In this document: in pieces, positions 9,195 to 18,545 of the stretch
Layout of the letters: each line of letters starts with the position of its first letter
How positions within the stretch are numbered: position 1 is the stretch's first letter
Source of the DNA: Corynebacterium sp. 122RC1
GTDB lineage: Bacteria; Actinomycetota; Actinomycetes; Mycobacteriales; Mycobacteriaceae
Direction of reading: 5' to 3'
DNA: 64,000 bases
Assembly: GCF_024580955.1 (NCBI RefSeq)
Contig: NZ_JANIKD010000003.1
Span: forward strand, 124,001 to 188,000
The notes under the pieces: generated by a model
What the model was told of the DNA's origin: nothing
The model's database searches: none
The model's input: only the letters and a program-made list of their open reading frames with translations
Position numbers and translations under genes: made by a program

Positions 9195-10027
9195 GCCTTG
9201 CGGAAGCGGGTGATCTTAGCCTTGGCCGTCACTTCCATGGTGGCAGGCAGGGCCGCAATGCGTTCCGCCAGGATGTCTGCGTGAATGTGGCGCGCAGAGG
9301 GGCTCATCCCGATCTGTGTGGCAATGGATTCCTGATCCAGGCGCATGGTGAACTCCACATCCTGTGGGGTGTCCACCGGTACCAGGTGTCCGGCTGCCTG
9401 TTCGATCATGCGCTGCACTTTGCCGCGTTCAACGTCAATGATTCCCAAAGGCTCGCGCAGTTCGCCAAGGTGCCCGGTGTCTGCGGTGAGCACCACCACT
9501 TCACCTTCCGGCTTGAGCACGCGAGCAAACTCGGCTGCGTTTCGCGGAGCGAACACCACCGCGATGGCGTCCACGGAGGAATCCTTGATGGGCAGCCGCG
9601 CCCAGGCGTCAGCAACCACAGCACCAACGCGCGGGTGGCACTTGGCCAGCAGTTTTGCCGCGGGCACGGAGACGTCCAACCCCACCCCACGGGAATCCTC
9701 AATGGAATCCAGTGCGTGAGAGAGGTAGTAACCGGTACCTGCGCCGATCTCCGCGATCACGGGAGCCTCACTGGTGTAGCTCAACGCCTCGGAAACTGCC
9801 TCCACAAACGGGGCAAAGTGGCCGCGAGAGAGGAAGGTTTCCCGAGCTTTGATCATCGAGGTGTCGTCACCTGAATAGCGCAGTCCGGCGCCGCCTGCCA
9901 AGGTGACGTACCCCTGCTTGGCTACGTCATAGCTGTGGCCGGTGGCCGAAACCACGCGGTTGTCCACCAGCTCGAGGTCTGATCCGTCGATGGGATCTGC
10001 AAGAACATCAATGATGTGTGAAAGCAC
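9191..10027 (-). CDS. RlmA-like rRNA methyltransferase domain protein
   Basis: The 278-residue protein follows the RlmA/TlrB pattern. The N-terminal region resembles that family (SATGHSYDVAKQGYVTLA), the SAM motif is EIGAGTGYYLSHAL and motif IV is around IAVVFAPRNAAEFARVLKPEGE. Family members methylate N1 of G745 or G748 in 23S rRNA. The four zinc-binding cysteines normally found in the first 30 residues are absent, so target recognition could differ. It ends in the cluster of gpgS and folP2 but faces the glg genes, sharing a four-base stop overlap with the GH32-like gene. Confidence 0.8.
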   Translation of the reverse strand: MLSHIIDVLADPIDGSDLELVDNRVVSATGHSYDVAKQGYVTLAGGAGLRYSGDDTSMIKARETFLSRGHFAPFVEAVSEALSYTSEAPVIAEIGAGTGYYLSHALDSIEDSRGVGLDVSVPAAKLLAKCHPRVGAVVADAWARLPIKDSSVDAIAVVFAPRNAAEFARVLKPEGEVVVLTADTGHLGELREPLGIIDVERGKVQRMIEQAAGHLVPVDTPQDVEFTMRLDQESIATQIGMSPSARHIHADILAERIAALPATMEVTAKAKITRFRKA

Positions 10028-10195
10028 TTAACTTGAAACCTCGGTGAGCAGTGCGCCGAGCTCAGCGGCCTCTTCATTGTTGAGCTCGATCACCAGGCGG
10101 CCACCTCCGTCAGTGGGGATGCGCATCACAATCTTGCGCGATTCGATAACCGCCTCCATAGGGCCGTTACCGGTGCGGGGCTTCATCGCTGCCAT
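10028..10195 (-). CDS. Small DUF3117 protein
   Basis: This 55-residue protein starts MAAMKPRTGNGPMEAV and ends with RLVIELNNEEAAELGALL, matching DUF3117, a short actinobacterial family of unknown function known from the same neighbourhood in mycobacteria (Rv1211). It has no signal or membrane segment. The start at 10195 is supported by AAAGGAAAG six bases upstream; longer readings overlap gpgS and lack conservation. It abuts the methyltransferase gene by one base and is probably co-transcribed with gpgS. Confidence 0.85.
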   Translation of the reverse strand: MAAMKPRTGNGPMEAVIESRKIVMRIPTDGGGRLVIELNNEEAAELGALLTEVSS

Positions 10196-10230
10196 TCCAA
10201 CTTTCCTTTCATCCACTAGCTCGATCCATA

Positions 10231-10959
10231 CTACCCAACATGAGCCGCACGAGTTGCAGGGCCTGCAACCCCGCACCCCTCAACACGGGACAAAATGGTT
10301 GAAGCAACCACCTCAGCCATTGATCCAAGCTGCGCCAACGGCCGGTTCCGGTGCGCCCGGACACCGCAAGGGGCCTCTACCACGCTGCTGGGACCGTGCG
10401 CCTTGGCCACGTCGATGAGCAACCCAGCTTCCACACCGTATCCTGAGACAAAGGGCATAGTCAGGGCGGTGCTGCGGCGAATCGCGTACTCCCCTCCCAG
10501 GGGCTGGGAAATGTGGCTGAGTTCCGGGAAGAACATTTTGAGCAAGGGCTTTGCGGTGAGCTCGGTTACTCTGCCGCCACCCGAAGGCTCGCCATTCAGG
10601 GCTCGGGTGTATGCGGCTTTGACCATGTGGACGGTGGGGTCGCAAAAGGGGGCGGTGAGCCTGCTCACGATGTCTGGGGCGAAGCTGGTGAGGTCGGCGT
10701 CGATGAACACCACCACGTCGCCTCGCGCGGCCCACACCCCGCGCCATAAGGATTCCCCCTTGCCCGCCCAGACGGGATCCGGCAGGATGTCGCGCCAGTT
10801 TAAGACGGTGGCCCCGGCGCGGGAGGCTTCCGTGGCGGTGGCGTCGGTTGAGTCTGCATCGATGACGAGCACCTCGCTGGCCTGCGGGAGGACCGTGCGA
10901 ACCACTTCCCCAACGGTGGCTTCCTCGTTGAGCGCGGGGATGATCACGCTGATATTCAC
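10231..10959 (-). CDS. gpgS: Glucosyl-3-phosphoglycerate synthase
   Basis: The 242-residue GT-A glycosyltransferase (family GT81) has an N-terminal nucleotide-sugar site (ISVIIPALNEEATVGEVV), the metal-binding DxD in VVVFIDADLTSF, and the acceptor-side LGGEYAIRR and SGYGVEAGLLIDVA. GpgS joins glucose from a UDP/NDP donor to 3-phosphoglycerate, the first step of methylglucose lipopolysaccharide or glucosylglycerate synthesis. The protein is shorter than the mycobacterial enzyme (about 320 residues), mainly in terminal extensions. It overlaps folP2 by four bases, as in related genomes. Confidence 0.9.
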   Translation of the reverse strand: MNISVIIPALNEEATVGEVVRTVLPQASEVLVIDADSTDATATEASRAGATVLNWRDILPDPVWAGKGESLWRGVWAARGDVVVFIDADLTSFAPDIVSRLTAPFCDPTVHMVKAAYTRALNGEPSGGGRVTELTAKPLLKMFFPELSHISQPLGGEYAIRRSTALTMPFVSGYGVEAGLLIDVAKAHGPSSVVEAPCGVRAHRNRPLAQLGSMAEVVASTILSRVEGCGVAGPATRAAHVG

Positions 10960-11798
10960 GCAAGCCCCCGGGTGGTGTTCAAGGGTGCAACCTTGCCTTG
11001 GATTGCGGCGACCATACGGATCACATCCACCGTTTCGGCCACCTCGTGGGAGCGGAAGGCCGCCACGCCGTGCTGTGCCGCCCAGGCGGTTGCGGCCAGT
11101 GTTCCCGCAACGCGTTCGCGCACGGGGCGGTCCAGGGTTTCACCCACAAAGTCCTTGTTTGAAAGCGCCATCAGCACGGGCCAGCCGGTGGCCACCAACT
11201 CGTCAATCCGGCGCAGCAGCTCCAGGCCGTGGAAGGTGTTCTTGCCAAAGTCGTGCGTTGGATCGATCAAGATACGTTCCTCTGGCACACCACGACTGAC
11301 TGCGAGCTCTGCCTGGCTGGTGGTCTCTTGGATGACCTGGGCCAAGAGGTCATCAAAGCGCACGCGGTGGGGCCTCGTGCGGGGAGTCACACCACCGGTG
11401 TGAGAGCACACATACCCCACTTGGTACTGCCCGGCCACGGCGGAAAGTTCGGGGTCGTGGCCCGCCCAGGTGTCGTTCACCAAGGTCGCGCCGGCCTGGA
11501 TCGCCGCATCGGCTACTTCACTGCGCCAGGTATCCACGGAGATGGTGACGTCGGGATGCGCTGCGTGGACGGCCTGAATTACCGGGACAACCCGCTCGAT
11601 CTCTTCGGAGGTGGTCACCACGGCGCCGGGGCCAGCTTTTACACCGCCGATATCCACGATCCCGGCACCCTGCGCGATCACATCCCCGGCGCGGGCCACG
11701 GCAAGGTCCAGGGAGTTGGTGGCGCCTTGGTCATAGAAGCTGTCTGGGGTGATGTTGACGATCGCCATCACCTGGGCAAGGTTATTTGTGGCGCTCAA
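10956..11798 (-). CDS. folP2: FolP2-type dihydropteroate synthase-like protein
   Basis: The 280-residue TIM-barrel protein has the DHPS start (VMAIVNITPDSFYDQG), the loop ISVDTWRSEVADAAI and LIDPTHDFGKNTFHGLELLR. The insertion SHTGGVTPRTRPHRV is typical of the second actinobacterial copy (Rv1207 type), which sits beside gpgS. Reports on mycobacterial FolP2 indicate that it does not replace FolP1, so the folate role should not be assumed. It overlaps the LOG-family gene by 17 bases and gpgS by four; the three form one operon. Confidence 0.9.
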   Translation of the reverse strand: MSATNNLAQVMAIVNITPDSFYDQGATNSLDLAVARAGDVIAQGAGIVDIGGVKAGPGAVVTTSEEIERVVPVIQAVHAAHPDVTISVDTWRSEVADAAIQAGATLVNDTWAGHDPELSAVAGQYQVGYVCSHTGGVTPRTRPHRVRFDDLLAQVIQETTSQAELAVSRGVPEERILIDPTHDFGKNTFHGLELLRRIDELVATGWPVLMALSNKDFVGETLDRPVRERVAGTLAATAWAAQHGVAAFRSHEVAETVDVIRMVAAIQGKVAPLNTTRGLA

Positions 11799-12498
11799 CG
11801 ATGTACTCCACTGCCTCCTCCACGCTGTCCGTGAGCAGGAACAGGTCCACGTCCTTGGGGCTGATCATGCCCTCCTCTACGAGGCGGTCCTTGATCCACT
11901 CCACCAACGGCCCCCAGAATGTGGTGCCCAAGAGCACGATTGGGAAGTTGGTGACCTTGCCGGTCTGCACCATGCAGAGCACTTCAAACAGCTCGTCGAG
12001 TGTGCCATACCCTCCGGGGAGGCATACGAACGCCTGGGAATACTTGAGGAACATGGTTTTACGAGCAAAGAAGTAGCGGAAGTTCACGCCCAGGTCTACC
12101 CAGTTGTTGAGGCCCTGCTCCATCGGCAGCTCAATGCCCAGGCCAACGGACATGCCATCGTTTTCGCAGCATCCCCTATTGCCCGCTTCCATGAGTCCGG
12201 GGCCACCGCCGGTGATGACCGCGTACCCGGCGTCGGAAAGCTTCTTGCCCAACTGCATCCCCTGCTCATAGTAGGGGTGGCCCTCTTTGATGCGGGCGGA
12301 GCCAAAGACGGTGACTGCGCGCGGGAGCTCGGCGAGGGCGTCGAAGCCCGCTACGAACTCGCTTTGGATGCGCAGGACGCGCCAGGGGTCGGCGTGGAGC
12401 CAGTCGTGGTCCGCCTTGGTTTCCAGCAGGCGTTGGTCATACGTGCTGGATTTTGGTTCGCGGGTTTGGATCGGGCCGATGATGTTGCGATTGGTCAT
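11782..12498 (-). CDS. LOG family protein (nucleotide 5'-monophosphate phosphoribohydrolase)
   Basis: The 238-residue Rossmann-like protein carries the LOG signatures: GGGPGLMEAGNRG and PGGYGTLDELFEVL (PGGxGTxxE). The family cleaves cytokinin-type or ordinary nucleoside monophosphates into base and ribose-5-phosphate. The N-terminal extension of about 55 residues before VTVFGSARIKEG is normal for the long actinobacterial form (Rv1205/1206 region). ATG 12498 overlaps the dapE stop by four bases, so it is probably translated together with dapE. Confidence 0.9.
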   Translation of the reverse strand: MTNRNIIGPIQTREPKSSTYDQRLLETKADHDWLHADPWRVLRIQSEFVAGFDALAELPRAVTVFGSARIKEGHPYYEQGMQLGKKLSDAGYAVITGGGPGLMEAGNRGCCENDGMSVGLGIELPMEQGLNNWVDLGVNFRYFFARKTMFLKYSQAFVCLPGGYGTLDELFEVLCMVQTGKVTNFPIVLLGTTFWGPLVEWIKDRLVEEGMISPKDVDLFLLTDSVEEAVEYIVERHK

Positions 12499-13553
12499 TT
12501 GCTCCCTTTCAGATATGCGATAAGGGTATCGGAGACTTCCGTAATCATCTCAACGGGGCATTGTTCGTCCCGCTTGTGGGCGTAGGAGGGATCTCCAGGG
12601 CCGAAGTTCAGCGCAGGGATCCCGAGCGCGGAAAAGCGCGCGACGTCCGTCCAGCCGTACTTCGCCCGGAACTCCCGCCCCTCCAGCAGCCCCTGCACCA
12701 CAGGCGAGTCCAACCCCGGCCGCGCGCCTGGGACGGCATCGTCGATCTCGTAGCTCGTGCCCTCCGGCAGGTCCATCACTTCAAGCGCGTGCTGAATAGC
12801 CTCGTCCACGCTGCGGTGTGGGGCAAAGCGGTAGTTCACGAACATCCAGGCCTCATCGGGGATGGTGTTGGTGGCCACGCCGGATTCGCAGTGCACGATG
12901 TTCAGCCCCTCGTGGTAGAGGCAGCCGTCCACCTCGATCTCCTGCGCCTGGTAGGCCGCAATGTTGCTGATCACCGGTGCCAACAGGTGCATGGCGTTCG
13001 TACCGAGCCAACTGCGCGCAGAGTGGGCGCGCTCGCCATGGGCACTCACCCGAAACCGGATGGAGCCCTGGCAACCCGCCTCGATCATCGCCCCGGAAGG
13101 CTCCCCCAGCAGCGCGAGATCCCCCTGAAGCAGCGCAGGATCAATGTGCCCCAGGCCGTTGAACTCACTGGCAACCTCCTCGCCCTCGTATGCGATCAGG
13201 GTGAGGTCGTGGCGCAGCGCAGGATCATTGGCCAAGGTGGCAAAGGCGTGCAAATACACCGCGAGCCCAGATTTCATGTCCACGGTGCCGCAGCCGTGCA
13301 AAACGTTGCCTTCGCGTCTCGACGGCACATTATCTGCGATGGGCACAGTGTCCACATGCCCCGCCAGGATTACCCGGCTACCCAACCCCCGATGCGTGCG
13401 GGCCACTACCGTGTTCCCGTGGCGGATCACCTCCGCAAAAGGCTTAAGCGCCTCTTCAATAGCATCCGCGATTTCCTGTTCATGATGAGAGGGGCTTGGG
13501 ATGTCCACCAGGGCGGCCGTGAGTGCAATTGGGCAGCTAGTGAGATCGAGCAT
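12495..13553 (-). CDS. dapE: Succinyl-diaminopimelate desuccinylase
   Basis: The 352-residue M20 metallopeptidase-family enzyme removes succinate from N-succinyl-LL-diaminopimelate in lysine and peptidoglycan precursor synthesis. Zinc-site motifs are visible: LAGHVDTVPIADN (His), GCGTVDMKSGLAVY (bridging Asp) and AYEGEEVASEFNG (catalytic Glu pair). The dimerisation domain is in the middle (GSIRFRVSAHGERAHSARSW). ATG 13553 is used because the match begins at MLDLTSCPIAL; upstream in-frame residues overlap the divergent dapD paralogue. Only 34 bases separate the two starts. Confidence 0.95.
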   Translation of the reverse strand: MLDLTSCPIALTAALVDIPSPSHHEQEIADAIEEALKPFAEVIRHGNTVVARTHRGLGSRVILAGHVDTVPIADNVPSRREGNVLHGCGTVDMKSGLAVYLHAFATLANDPALRHDLTLIAYEGEEVASEFNGLGHIDPALLQGDLALLGEPSGAMIEAGCQGSIRFRVSAHGERAHSARSWLGTNAMHLLAPVISNIAAYQAQEIEVDGCLYHEGLNIVHCESGVATNTIPDEAWMFVNYRFAPHRSVDEAIQHALEVMDLPEGTSYEIDDAVPGARPGLDSPVVQGLLEGREFRAKYGWTDVARFSALGIPALNFGPGDPSYAHKRDEQCPVEMITEVSDTLIAYLKGSK

Positions 13554-13574
13554 GGTACGTAGCCTACCGTGTAC

Positions 13575-13580
13575 TAGCAT
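13575..13580 (+). promoter_or_regulatory. -10 box of the divergent dapD-paralogue promoter
   Basis: TAGCAT lies seven bases before the ATG at 13588. No ribosome site is visible, so the transcript probably starts at the ATG and is leaderless. No convincing -35 box is seen. Confidence 0.4.
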
Positions 13581-13587
13581 AAAATCC

Positions 13588-14478
13588 ATGACAGTTCTGG
13601 GAGCTCATGCTATAGGTATTGCCAACATTGCGATGAACGGCACCGTACTGGACACCTGGTACCCAAGCCCGCAGCTCGACGTCAATCCAAGCTTCTCCGG
13701 CACCGAACGCCTCGGCGCCCAAGACCTCCCGGCCCGCCTGCTGTCCCTGGTCCGCCTGGATGAAGACCGCATGGTAGAGCAAGTGGCAGTCCGCACCACC
13801 ATCGCGGACCTCAGCGAACCCCCTCAGGACGCCCACGATGTCTTCCTGCGCCTCCACCTGCTCTCACACCGCTTGGTGAAGCCCCACGACATCAACATTT
13901 CCATCTCCCACCTGCACCCCGTGGTGTGGACCAACAAGGGCCCTTGCCTTCCCGACAACTTTGAAGACGTGCGCACCTCCCTACGCTCCCGCGGGCTCAT
14001 CCACGTGTACGGAATTGACCGCCTCCCCCGCATGGTGGATTACGTGGTGCCCTCCGGCGTGGAAATCATTGAGGCCGAGCGTGTGCGCCTCGGCGCCTAC
14101 CTCGCACCTGGCACCCGAGTGCTGCGCGAAGGCTACGTCTCCTACAACGCCGGAACCCTAGGGGCCTGCCGGGTTGAGGGGCGTTTGTACTCGGGAATGC
14201 GGATTGGGTCCGGGGTGGACGTCGGAATCTCCGCCTCCCTTGTGCCCGGACAAGGGCAGATGACCGTAGGAAACGACTGTTCCTTCGGTGTTTCCTGCGC
14301 GGTGCTGGGCATCAACTTGGGCGACAACGTCCACGTGGGCAACAACGTGGTCCTGGACCCAGAAACACCGTTGTACTACGCCCACGACGGGCAAACCCTG
14401 CCCGCATCCTCGCTTGAAGGCCAGTCCAACTGGTCGATCAAAATTGAATCTGGCCAACCAGTGGCACGAGCAATCTAG
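13588..14478 (+). CDS. DapD paralogue (divergent tetrahydrodipicolinate N-succinyltransferase-like)
   Basis: The 296-residue protein aligns along its length with DapD at 15791: NGTVLDTWYPSPQLD versus [32 protein letters not shown], then YNAGTLGACRVEGR in the left-handed beta-helix. The glycine-rich acyl-CoA loop is different. DapD has [10 protein letters not shown] and [13 protein letters not shown], while this copy has DVGISASLVP and GVSCAVLGINLGD. The C-terminus is also changed. It may use another substrate or be a regulatory partner. The position next to dapE and an amino-acid permease recalls the C. glutamicum arrangement. The start is ATG 13588. Confidence 0.85.
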   Translation: MTVLGAHAIGIANIAMNGTVLDTWYPSPQLDVNPSFSGTERLGAQDLPARLLSLVRLDEDRMVEQVAVRTTIADLSEPPQDAHDVFLRLHLLSHRLVKPHDINISISHLHPVVWTNKGPCLPDNFEDVRTSLRSRGLIHVYGIDRLPRMVDYVVPSGVEIIEAERVRLGAYLAPGTRVLREGYVSYNAGTLGACRVEGRLYSGMRIGSGVDVGISASLVPGQGQMTVGNDCSFGVSCAVLGINLGDNVHVGNNVVLDPETPLYYAHDGQTLPASSLEGQSNWSIKIESGQPVARAI

Positions 14479-14486
14479 GAACACTC

Positions 14487-15785
14487 ATGAACCAACTCGG
14501 AACAGGCCTCAAGACCCGCCACCTCACCATGATGGGTCTCGGCTCCGCAATCGGCGCCGGGCTCTTCCTCGGCACCGGCGTAGGGCTCGCCGCCGCAGGA
14601 CCCGCCGTCTTGATTGCCTACATGATCGCCGGGGCAATCGTGATCTGCGTGATGCAGATGCTGGGCGAGATGGCCGCGGCACGTCCAGCCTCCGGCTCCT
14701 TCTCCATCTACGCTGACCAAGCCTTTGGCCACTGGGCCGGCTTCTCCCTCGGCTGGCTGTACTGGTTCACCCTCATCATGGTGATGGGCGCGGAAATGAC
14801 CGGCGCCGCCGCCATCATGGGTGCCTGGTTCGGCGTCTCCCCGTGGATTCCCGCACTCGTGTGCGTGGTGTTCTTCGCCGTGGTCAACCTGGCCAACGTG
14901 CGCGGCTTCGGCGAGTTCGAGTTCTGGTTCGCCTTCATCAAAGTGGCCGTGATCGTGGTGTTCCTCGTGGTGGGCGTGTACCTGATCTTCACCCAGGAGA
15001 GCTACTTCATGGCGGAGGGCTTCATACCGAACGGCATCCCCGGCGTAGCAGCGGGCTTGCTTGCTGTGGCCTTTGCCTTCGGCGGCATTGAGATCGTCAC
15101 CATGGCCGCGGCGGAATCTGAAGCACCACGCAAGGCAATTGCCACCGCGATCCGCTCCGTGATCTGGCGCATCCTCGTCTTCTACTTGGGTTCCGTGCTG
15201 GTCATCGCATTCCTCGTGCCACCTAGCTCCCTCGGCGCAGCCGAGTCCGCTGCAGAATCCCCGTTCACCATCGTCCTCGGCATGGCCAACATCCCAGGCG
15301 TGGTGGGCCTCATGGAAGCAGTGATCGTCCTGGCGCTCCTCTCCGCATTCAACGCCCAGATCTACGGCACCTCGCGCCTCTGTTTTTCGCTTGCAGAGCG
15401 TTCCGACGCCCCCAAGGCGTTCCGTTCCCTCAGCGCCCAAGGGGTGCCCACCAATGCAGTGCTGCTGAGCATGTTCTTCGCGTTCGTTTCCGTGGGCCTG
15501 CAGTATTGGAACCCACCAGGATTGCTTACCTTCCTCCTCAACGCCGTGGGCGGCAGCCTCATCGTGGTATGGATCATGATCGTGCTGAGTTACCTCAAGC
15601 TGCACTCCAAACTTGAAGTCTCCACCGTACGCATGTGGGGTCACCCATGGCTGCCAATTCTCACCCTCGTGGCCATCGGCGCATTGGTCCTGCTCATGAT
15701 CGCAGACCCAAGCACCAGGCCGCAGGTAATCTCTGTGGCGGTGCTGTTCGCCGGCATCGTTGGCCTCTCCTTCGCGGTAAAGTGA
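14487..15785 (+). CDS. APC-family amino acid permease
   Basis: The 432-residue protein has about 12 membrane helices and the amino-acid transporter start ([20 protein letters not shown]), the helix-1 glycine break that binds the substrate backbone. [19 protein letters not shown] and [20 protein letters not shown] are also typical of the AroP/GabP/ProY group. Substrate cannot be fixed from sequence; its place between two dapD-type genes suggests a link to lysine or diaminopimelate, which is inference. It begins eight bases after the paralogue's stop and is followed five bases later by dapD, so the three form an operon. Confidence 0.9.
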   Translation: MNQLGTGLKTRHLTMMGLGSAIGAGLFLGTGVGLAAAGPAVLIAYMIAGAIVICVMQMLGEMAAARPASGSFSIYADQAFGHWAGFSLGWLYWFTLIMVMGAEMTGAAAIMGAWFGVSPWIPALVCVVFFAVVNLANVRGFGEFEFWFAFIKVAVIVVFLVVGVYLIFTQESYFMAEGFIPNGIPGVAAGLLAVAFAFGGIEIVTMAAAESEAPRKAIATAIRSVIWRILVFYLGSVLVIAFLVPPSSLGAAESAAESPFTIVLGMANIPGVVGLMEAVIVLALLSAFNAQIYGTSRLCFSLAERSDAPKAFRSLSAQGVPTNAVLLSMFFAFVSVGLQYWNPPGLLTFLLNAVGGSLIVVWIMIVLSYLKLHSKLEVSTVRMWGHPWLPILTLVAIGALVLLMIADPSTRPQVISVAVLFAGIVGLSFAVK

Positions 15786-15790
15786 CACCC

Positions 15791-16681
15791 ATGACTATTG
15801 CAACAGGCTTTGCCACAATCTCCGACGGCGTTGTTCTTGACGCCTGGTACCCAAACCCCACCCTTGAGGAAACCACCAACACCGGCACCGAACTCGGCGC
15901 CTCCACCCGCGACGAGATCCGCGGCGTCGAGCGCGTAGAAATCCGCACCGAAATCGCGGACCTGAACGCCGCCCCAATCGACGCCTTTGACGCCTACCTC
16001 CGCCTCCACCTCCTCTCCCACCGCCTAGTCAAGCCACACGGCCTCAACCTCGACGGCGTCTTTGGCCTCCTCCAAAACGTCGTGTGGACCAACTACGGCC
16101 CTTGCAAGATCGAAGGCTTCGAGGAAGTCCGCGCTAAGCTACCAAACCTGACGGTTCACTTGATCGATAAATTCCCCCGCATGGTGGACTACGTCATCCC
16201 CACCGGCGTGCGTATCGGTGACGCAGACCGCGTTCGCCTCGGCGCCCACCTCGCCGAAGGCACCACCGTCATGCACGAAGGCTTCGTGAACTTCAACGCC
16301 GGAACCCTGGGCGCCTCCATGGTAGAAGGCCGCATCTCCGCCGGTGTTGTTGTTGGCGATGGCTCTGACGTAGGCGGCGGCGCCTCCATCATGGGCACCC
16401 TTTCCGGCGGCGGTAAAGAGGTCATCTCCATCGGCGAGCGCTGCCTACTCGGCGCAAACGCCGGAGTGGGTATCTCCCTTGGAGACGACTGCGTAGTTGA
16501 AGCAGGCTTGTACGTCACCGCCGGAACCAAGGTCCTGGTTGACGGCCAGGTGGTGAAGGCATCCGAGCTTTCCGGCGCCTCCAACCTCCTATTCCGCCGA
16601 AACTCCCAAACCGGCGCCGTGGAGGCCACCGGCTGGAAGCGCGAAGTGTCCCTTAACGAGGCACTTCATAAGAACTCCTAA
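15791..16681 (+). CDS. dapD: 2,3,4,5-tetrahydropyridine-2,6-dicarboxylate N-succinyltransferase
   Basis: The 296-residue enzyme is the actinobacterial-type DapD, with an N-terminal alpha/beta domain and a hexapeptide-repeat beta-helix ([39 protein letters not shown]). It transfers succinate from succinyl-CoA to tetrahydrodipicolinate, the step before dapC and dapE. Glycine-rich loops and the [12 protein letters not shown] tail are intact, so this is the functional copy. The start is ATG 15791, five bases after the permease stop. Its 3' end overlaps the convergent GtrA gene by 29 bases. Confidence 0.95.
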   Translation: MTIATGFATISDGVVLDAWYPNPTLEETTNTGTELGASTRDEIRGVERVEIRTEIADLNAAPIDAFDAYLRLHLLSHRLVKPHGLNLDGVFGLLQNVVWTNYGPCKIEGFEEVRAKLPNLTVHLIDKFPRMVDYVIPTGVRIGDADRVRLGAHLAEGTTVMHEGFVNFNAGTLGASMVEGRISAGVVVGDGSDVGGGASIMGTLSGGGKEVISIGERCLLGANAGVGISLGDDCVVEAGLYVTAGTKVLVDGQVVKASELSGASNLLFRRNSQTGAVEATGWKREVSLNEALHKNS

Positions 16682-17147
16682 ACGCCCAGAGCTTATTGAT
16701 GATGAAGTTCACCGGCATCGCCACCAAGATGGCAATCACCGAAGCCCAATAGAACTTGGTGCGGAAGCCGGTGGAATCATCAAAAATATCCGAAGGCAGG
16801 GCGAGCGGAGACTCTGGGTTCATCAACAGAGTCAGCGTTGCCAGATTCACCAGGAACGCTCCGACACCCGTGAGTAGGAATGGCAAGTAGCCACTCCACC
16901 ACGAATTCTTGGCCTTGAAGGTCCACATTCGGTTGAGCTGGTAGTTCCACGTGTTTGCCACGATGAACGCGATGGTCATAAACACGTGGTACCAGCGAAT
17001 GTGAAATGCAGAGCCAAACAGGTTCATGAACGGCTCATGCTCTGAATATGGGACGATCTTCTTTACTAAAACCACCACCACCAAATTCACCAGAGTTCCA
17101 GAGGCGCCAACGATGCCGAATTGCAGGAACTGCCTCAACGCGTTCAT
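16653..17147 (-). CDS. GtrA family membrane protein
   Basis: The 164-residue protein has four predicted membrane helices and the GtrA/DPMS_2 pattern ([20 protein letters not shown], then [11 protein letters not shown] and a C-terminal INKLWAFR). Members help move lipid-linked sugars across the membrane or support polyprenyl-phosphate sugar synthesis. The specific sugar is unknown. The ATG overlaps the dapC stop by ATGA, so it is translated with dapC although its function is probably unrelated to lysine. Confidence 0.88.
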   Translation of the reverse strand: MNALRQFLQFGIVGASGTLVNLVVVVLVKKIVPYSEHEPFMNLFGSAFHIRWYHVFMTIAFIVANTWNYQLNRMWTFKAKNSWWSGYLPFLLTGVGAFLVNLATLTLLMNPESPLALPSDIFDDSTGFRTKFYWASVIAILVAMPVNFIINKLWAFRSSYEVPR

Positions 17148-18184
17148 AGGCGCCCCGCCACAGCGGCGATGGCTTCATCTGTTTCAGTAAGCGCTGCCCT
17201 CACGAACTGCTGCTCCCCGTAAAACTCTCCAGGGGCAACCAAAATGCCACGCTCAGCCAACCAATTCACCGTCTCCCAGCAATCCTCGTTGCGAGTCATC
17301 CACAGGTACAGCCCAGCCTGCGAGTGATGAATCTCAAAACCAGCGTCATTAAAAGCCCTCATGAGCTTCGCACGGCGACTCGCATAACGGAGCTTTTGCG
17401 CTGCCTCCTGGGCGTCGTCGTCTAGCGCAGCGGCGAAGGCCGCCTGGATTGGCCCAGGCACCATAAGGCCGGCATGCTTACGCACCTCCGTGATCTTTGC
17501 GATCAGCTTTGGACAACCAGCCAAGAAACCTGCACGGTAGGACGCGAGGTTTGAGGTTTTGGACAGTGAGTTGATGGCGATGACGTTGGAGTAGTCTCCG
17601 TCGCACACCGCGAGCACGGACACGGCGGAATCCGACCAATCCAGCCCGAGGTAGCACTCATCCGAGGCCACCACGGCATCATGTTCTCGCGCCCACTCCA
17701 CGACTGCACGCAGGCGCTCGGGGCTTGCCACCTCACCTGTAGGGTTGGACGGCGAATTGATGTAAATCAGCTTCGCGTCTGGGTCAAAGTCTGCCGGATC
17801 GTCAGCGCGCTGCACCTGCGCCCCAGCAAGGAGTGCTGAAACCTCGTAGGTAGGGTACGCAATCGTTGGAATAACAACCTTGGTTGAACGCAGAATCGTA
17901 GGCAGCCATGCGATCGCTTCCTTGGTACCAATGACCGGTAGCACGGACTCAACCTGCACACCGAAACGGCGATCAATAGCGCGAATCAGCGAATCTCGAA
18001 GTTGCGGGGTGCCGATGGTCTGGGGGTAGCCAGAAGCAGAGGCAGCCTCAGCGAGTGCGAGCTGGATGCCTGGGGCAACTGGATCTACCGGAGAACCGAC
18101 CGAAAGGTTAATGATGCCGTCGGGATGTTGAGCTGCCTTCGCTTTTGCTGGTTCCAGGCGGTTCCAGGGAAAATCGGGCAACAT
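17144..18184 (-). CDS. dapC: Succinyldiaminopimelate aminotransferase
   Basis: The 346-residue class I/II PLP aminotransferase has YINSPSNPTGEVASPE, DECYLGLDW and the PLP-lysine region INSLSKTSNLASYRAGF (Lys in SLSKTSN). DapC converts N-succinyl-2-amino-6-ketopimelate to N-succinyl-LL-diaminopimelate with glutamate as donor. The pairing with fdxC three bases upstream is the same as in mycobacteria (Rv1177/Rv1178) and C. glutamicum, which supports the specificity. The start is ATG 18184 (MLPDFPWNRLEPAK). Confidence 0.93.
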   Translation of the reverse strand: MLPDFPWNRLEPAKAKAAQHPDGIINLSVGSPVDPVAPGIQLALAEAASASGYPQTIGTPQLRDSLIRAIDRRFGVQVESVLPVIGTKEAIAWLPTILRSTKVVIPTIAYPTYEVSALLAGAQVQRADDPADFDPDAKLIYINSPSNPTGEVASPERLRAVVEWAREHDAVVASDECYLGLDWSDSAVSVLAVCDGDYSNVIAINSLSKTSNLASYRAGFLAGCPKLIAKITEVRKHAGLMVPGPIQAAFAAALDDDAQEAAQKLRYASRRAKLMRAFNDAGFEIHHSQAGLYLWMTRNEDCWETVNWLAERGILVAPGEFYGEQQFVRAALTETDEAIAAVAGRL

Positions 18185-18187
18185 GGG

Positions 18188-18505
18188 CTATGCCTGCGGA
18201 GGCAGCGCAGCTACCAATGGGGCGTCAAAGTCTTGTGGTCCGAGCTTAGCCGCTCCACCTGGGGAGCCGAGGTCATCGAAGAAGGCTGCGTTGGCATCGT
18301 TGTATTCGATCCACTCATCTGGGACGTCGTCTTCGTAGAAGATTGCTTCCACGGGGCATGCCGGCTCGCATGCACCACAGTCCACGCACTCATCTGGGTG
18401 AATGTAAAGGGCGCGCTTGCCTTCGTAGATGCAGTCCACTGGGCATTCTTCTACGCATGCGCGGTCCATGACATCAACGCAGGGCTGTGCGATTGTGTAC
18501 GTCAT
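18188..18505 (-). CDS. fdxC: 7Fe ferredoxin FdxC
   Basis: The 105-residue ferredoxin has two cluster-binding cysteine sets. The first is C9, C17, C21 and C25 ([17 protein letters not shown]). The second is C40, C43, C46 and C50 ([12 protein letters not shown]). The spacing is that of the 7Fe-8S type of actinobacteria. It carries electrons in the cytosol; its partner is not evident here. ATG 18505 was chosen because the family starts [19 protein letters not shown]-type purine bases precede it. A 40-base gap separates it from the membrane protein gene upstream. Confidence 0.95.
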   Translation of the reverse strand: MTYTIAQPCVDVMDRACVEECPVDCIYEGKRALYIHPDECVDCGACEPACPVEAIFYEDDVPDEWIEYNDANAAFFDDLGSPGGAAKLGPQDFDAPLVAALPPQA

Positions 18506-18545
18506 TTCCTCTTCTTTCTCAATGATTTGATCGGACTTAACGATT

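Noticed and set aside
14475..15788. A 437-codon open frame antisense to the permease gene
   Set aside because: It is a high-G+C shadow with His/Glu/Gly-rich low-complexity translation and no ribosome site; the plus-strand permease has clear motifs.
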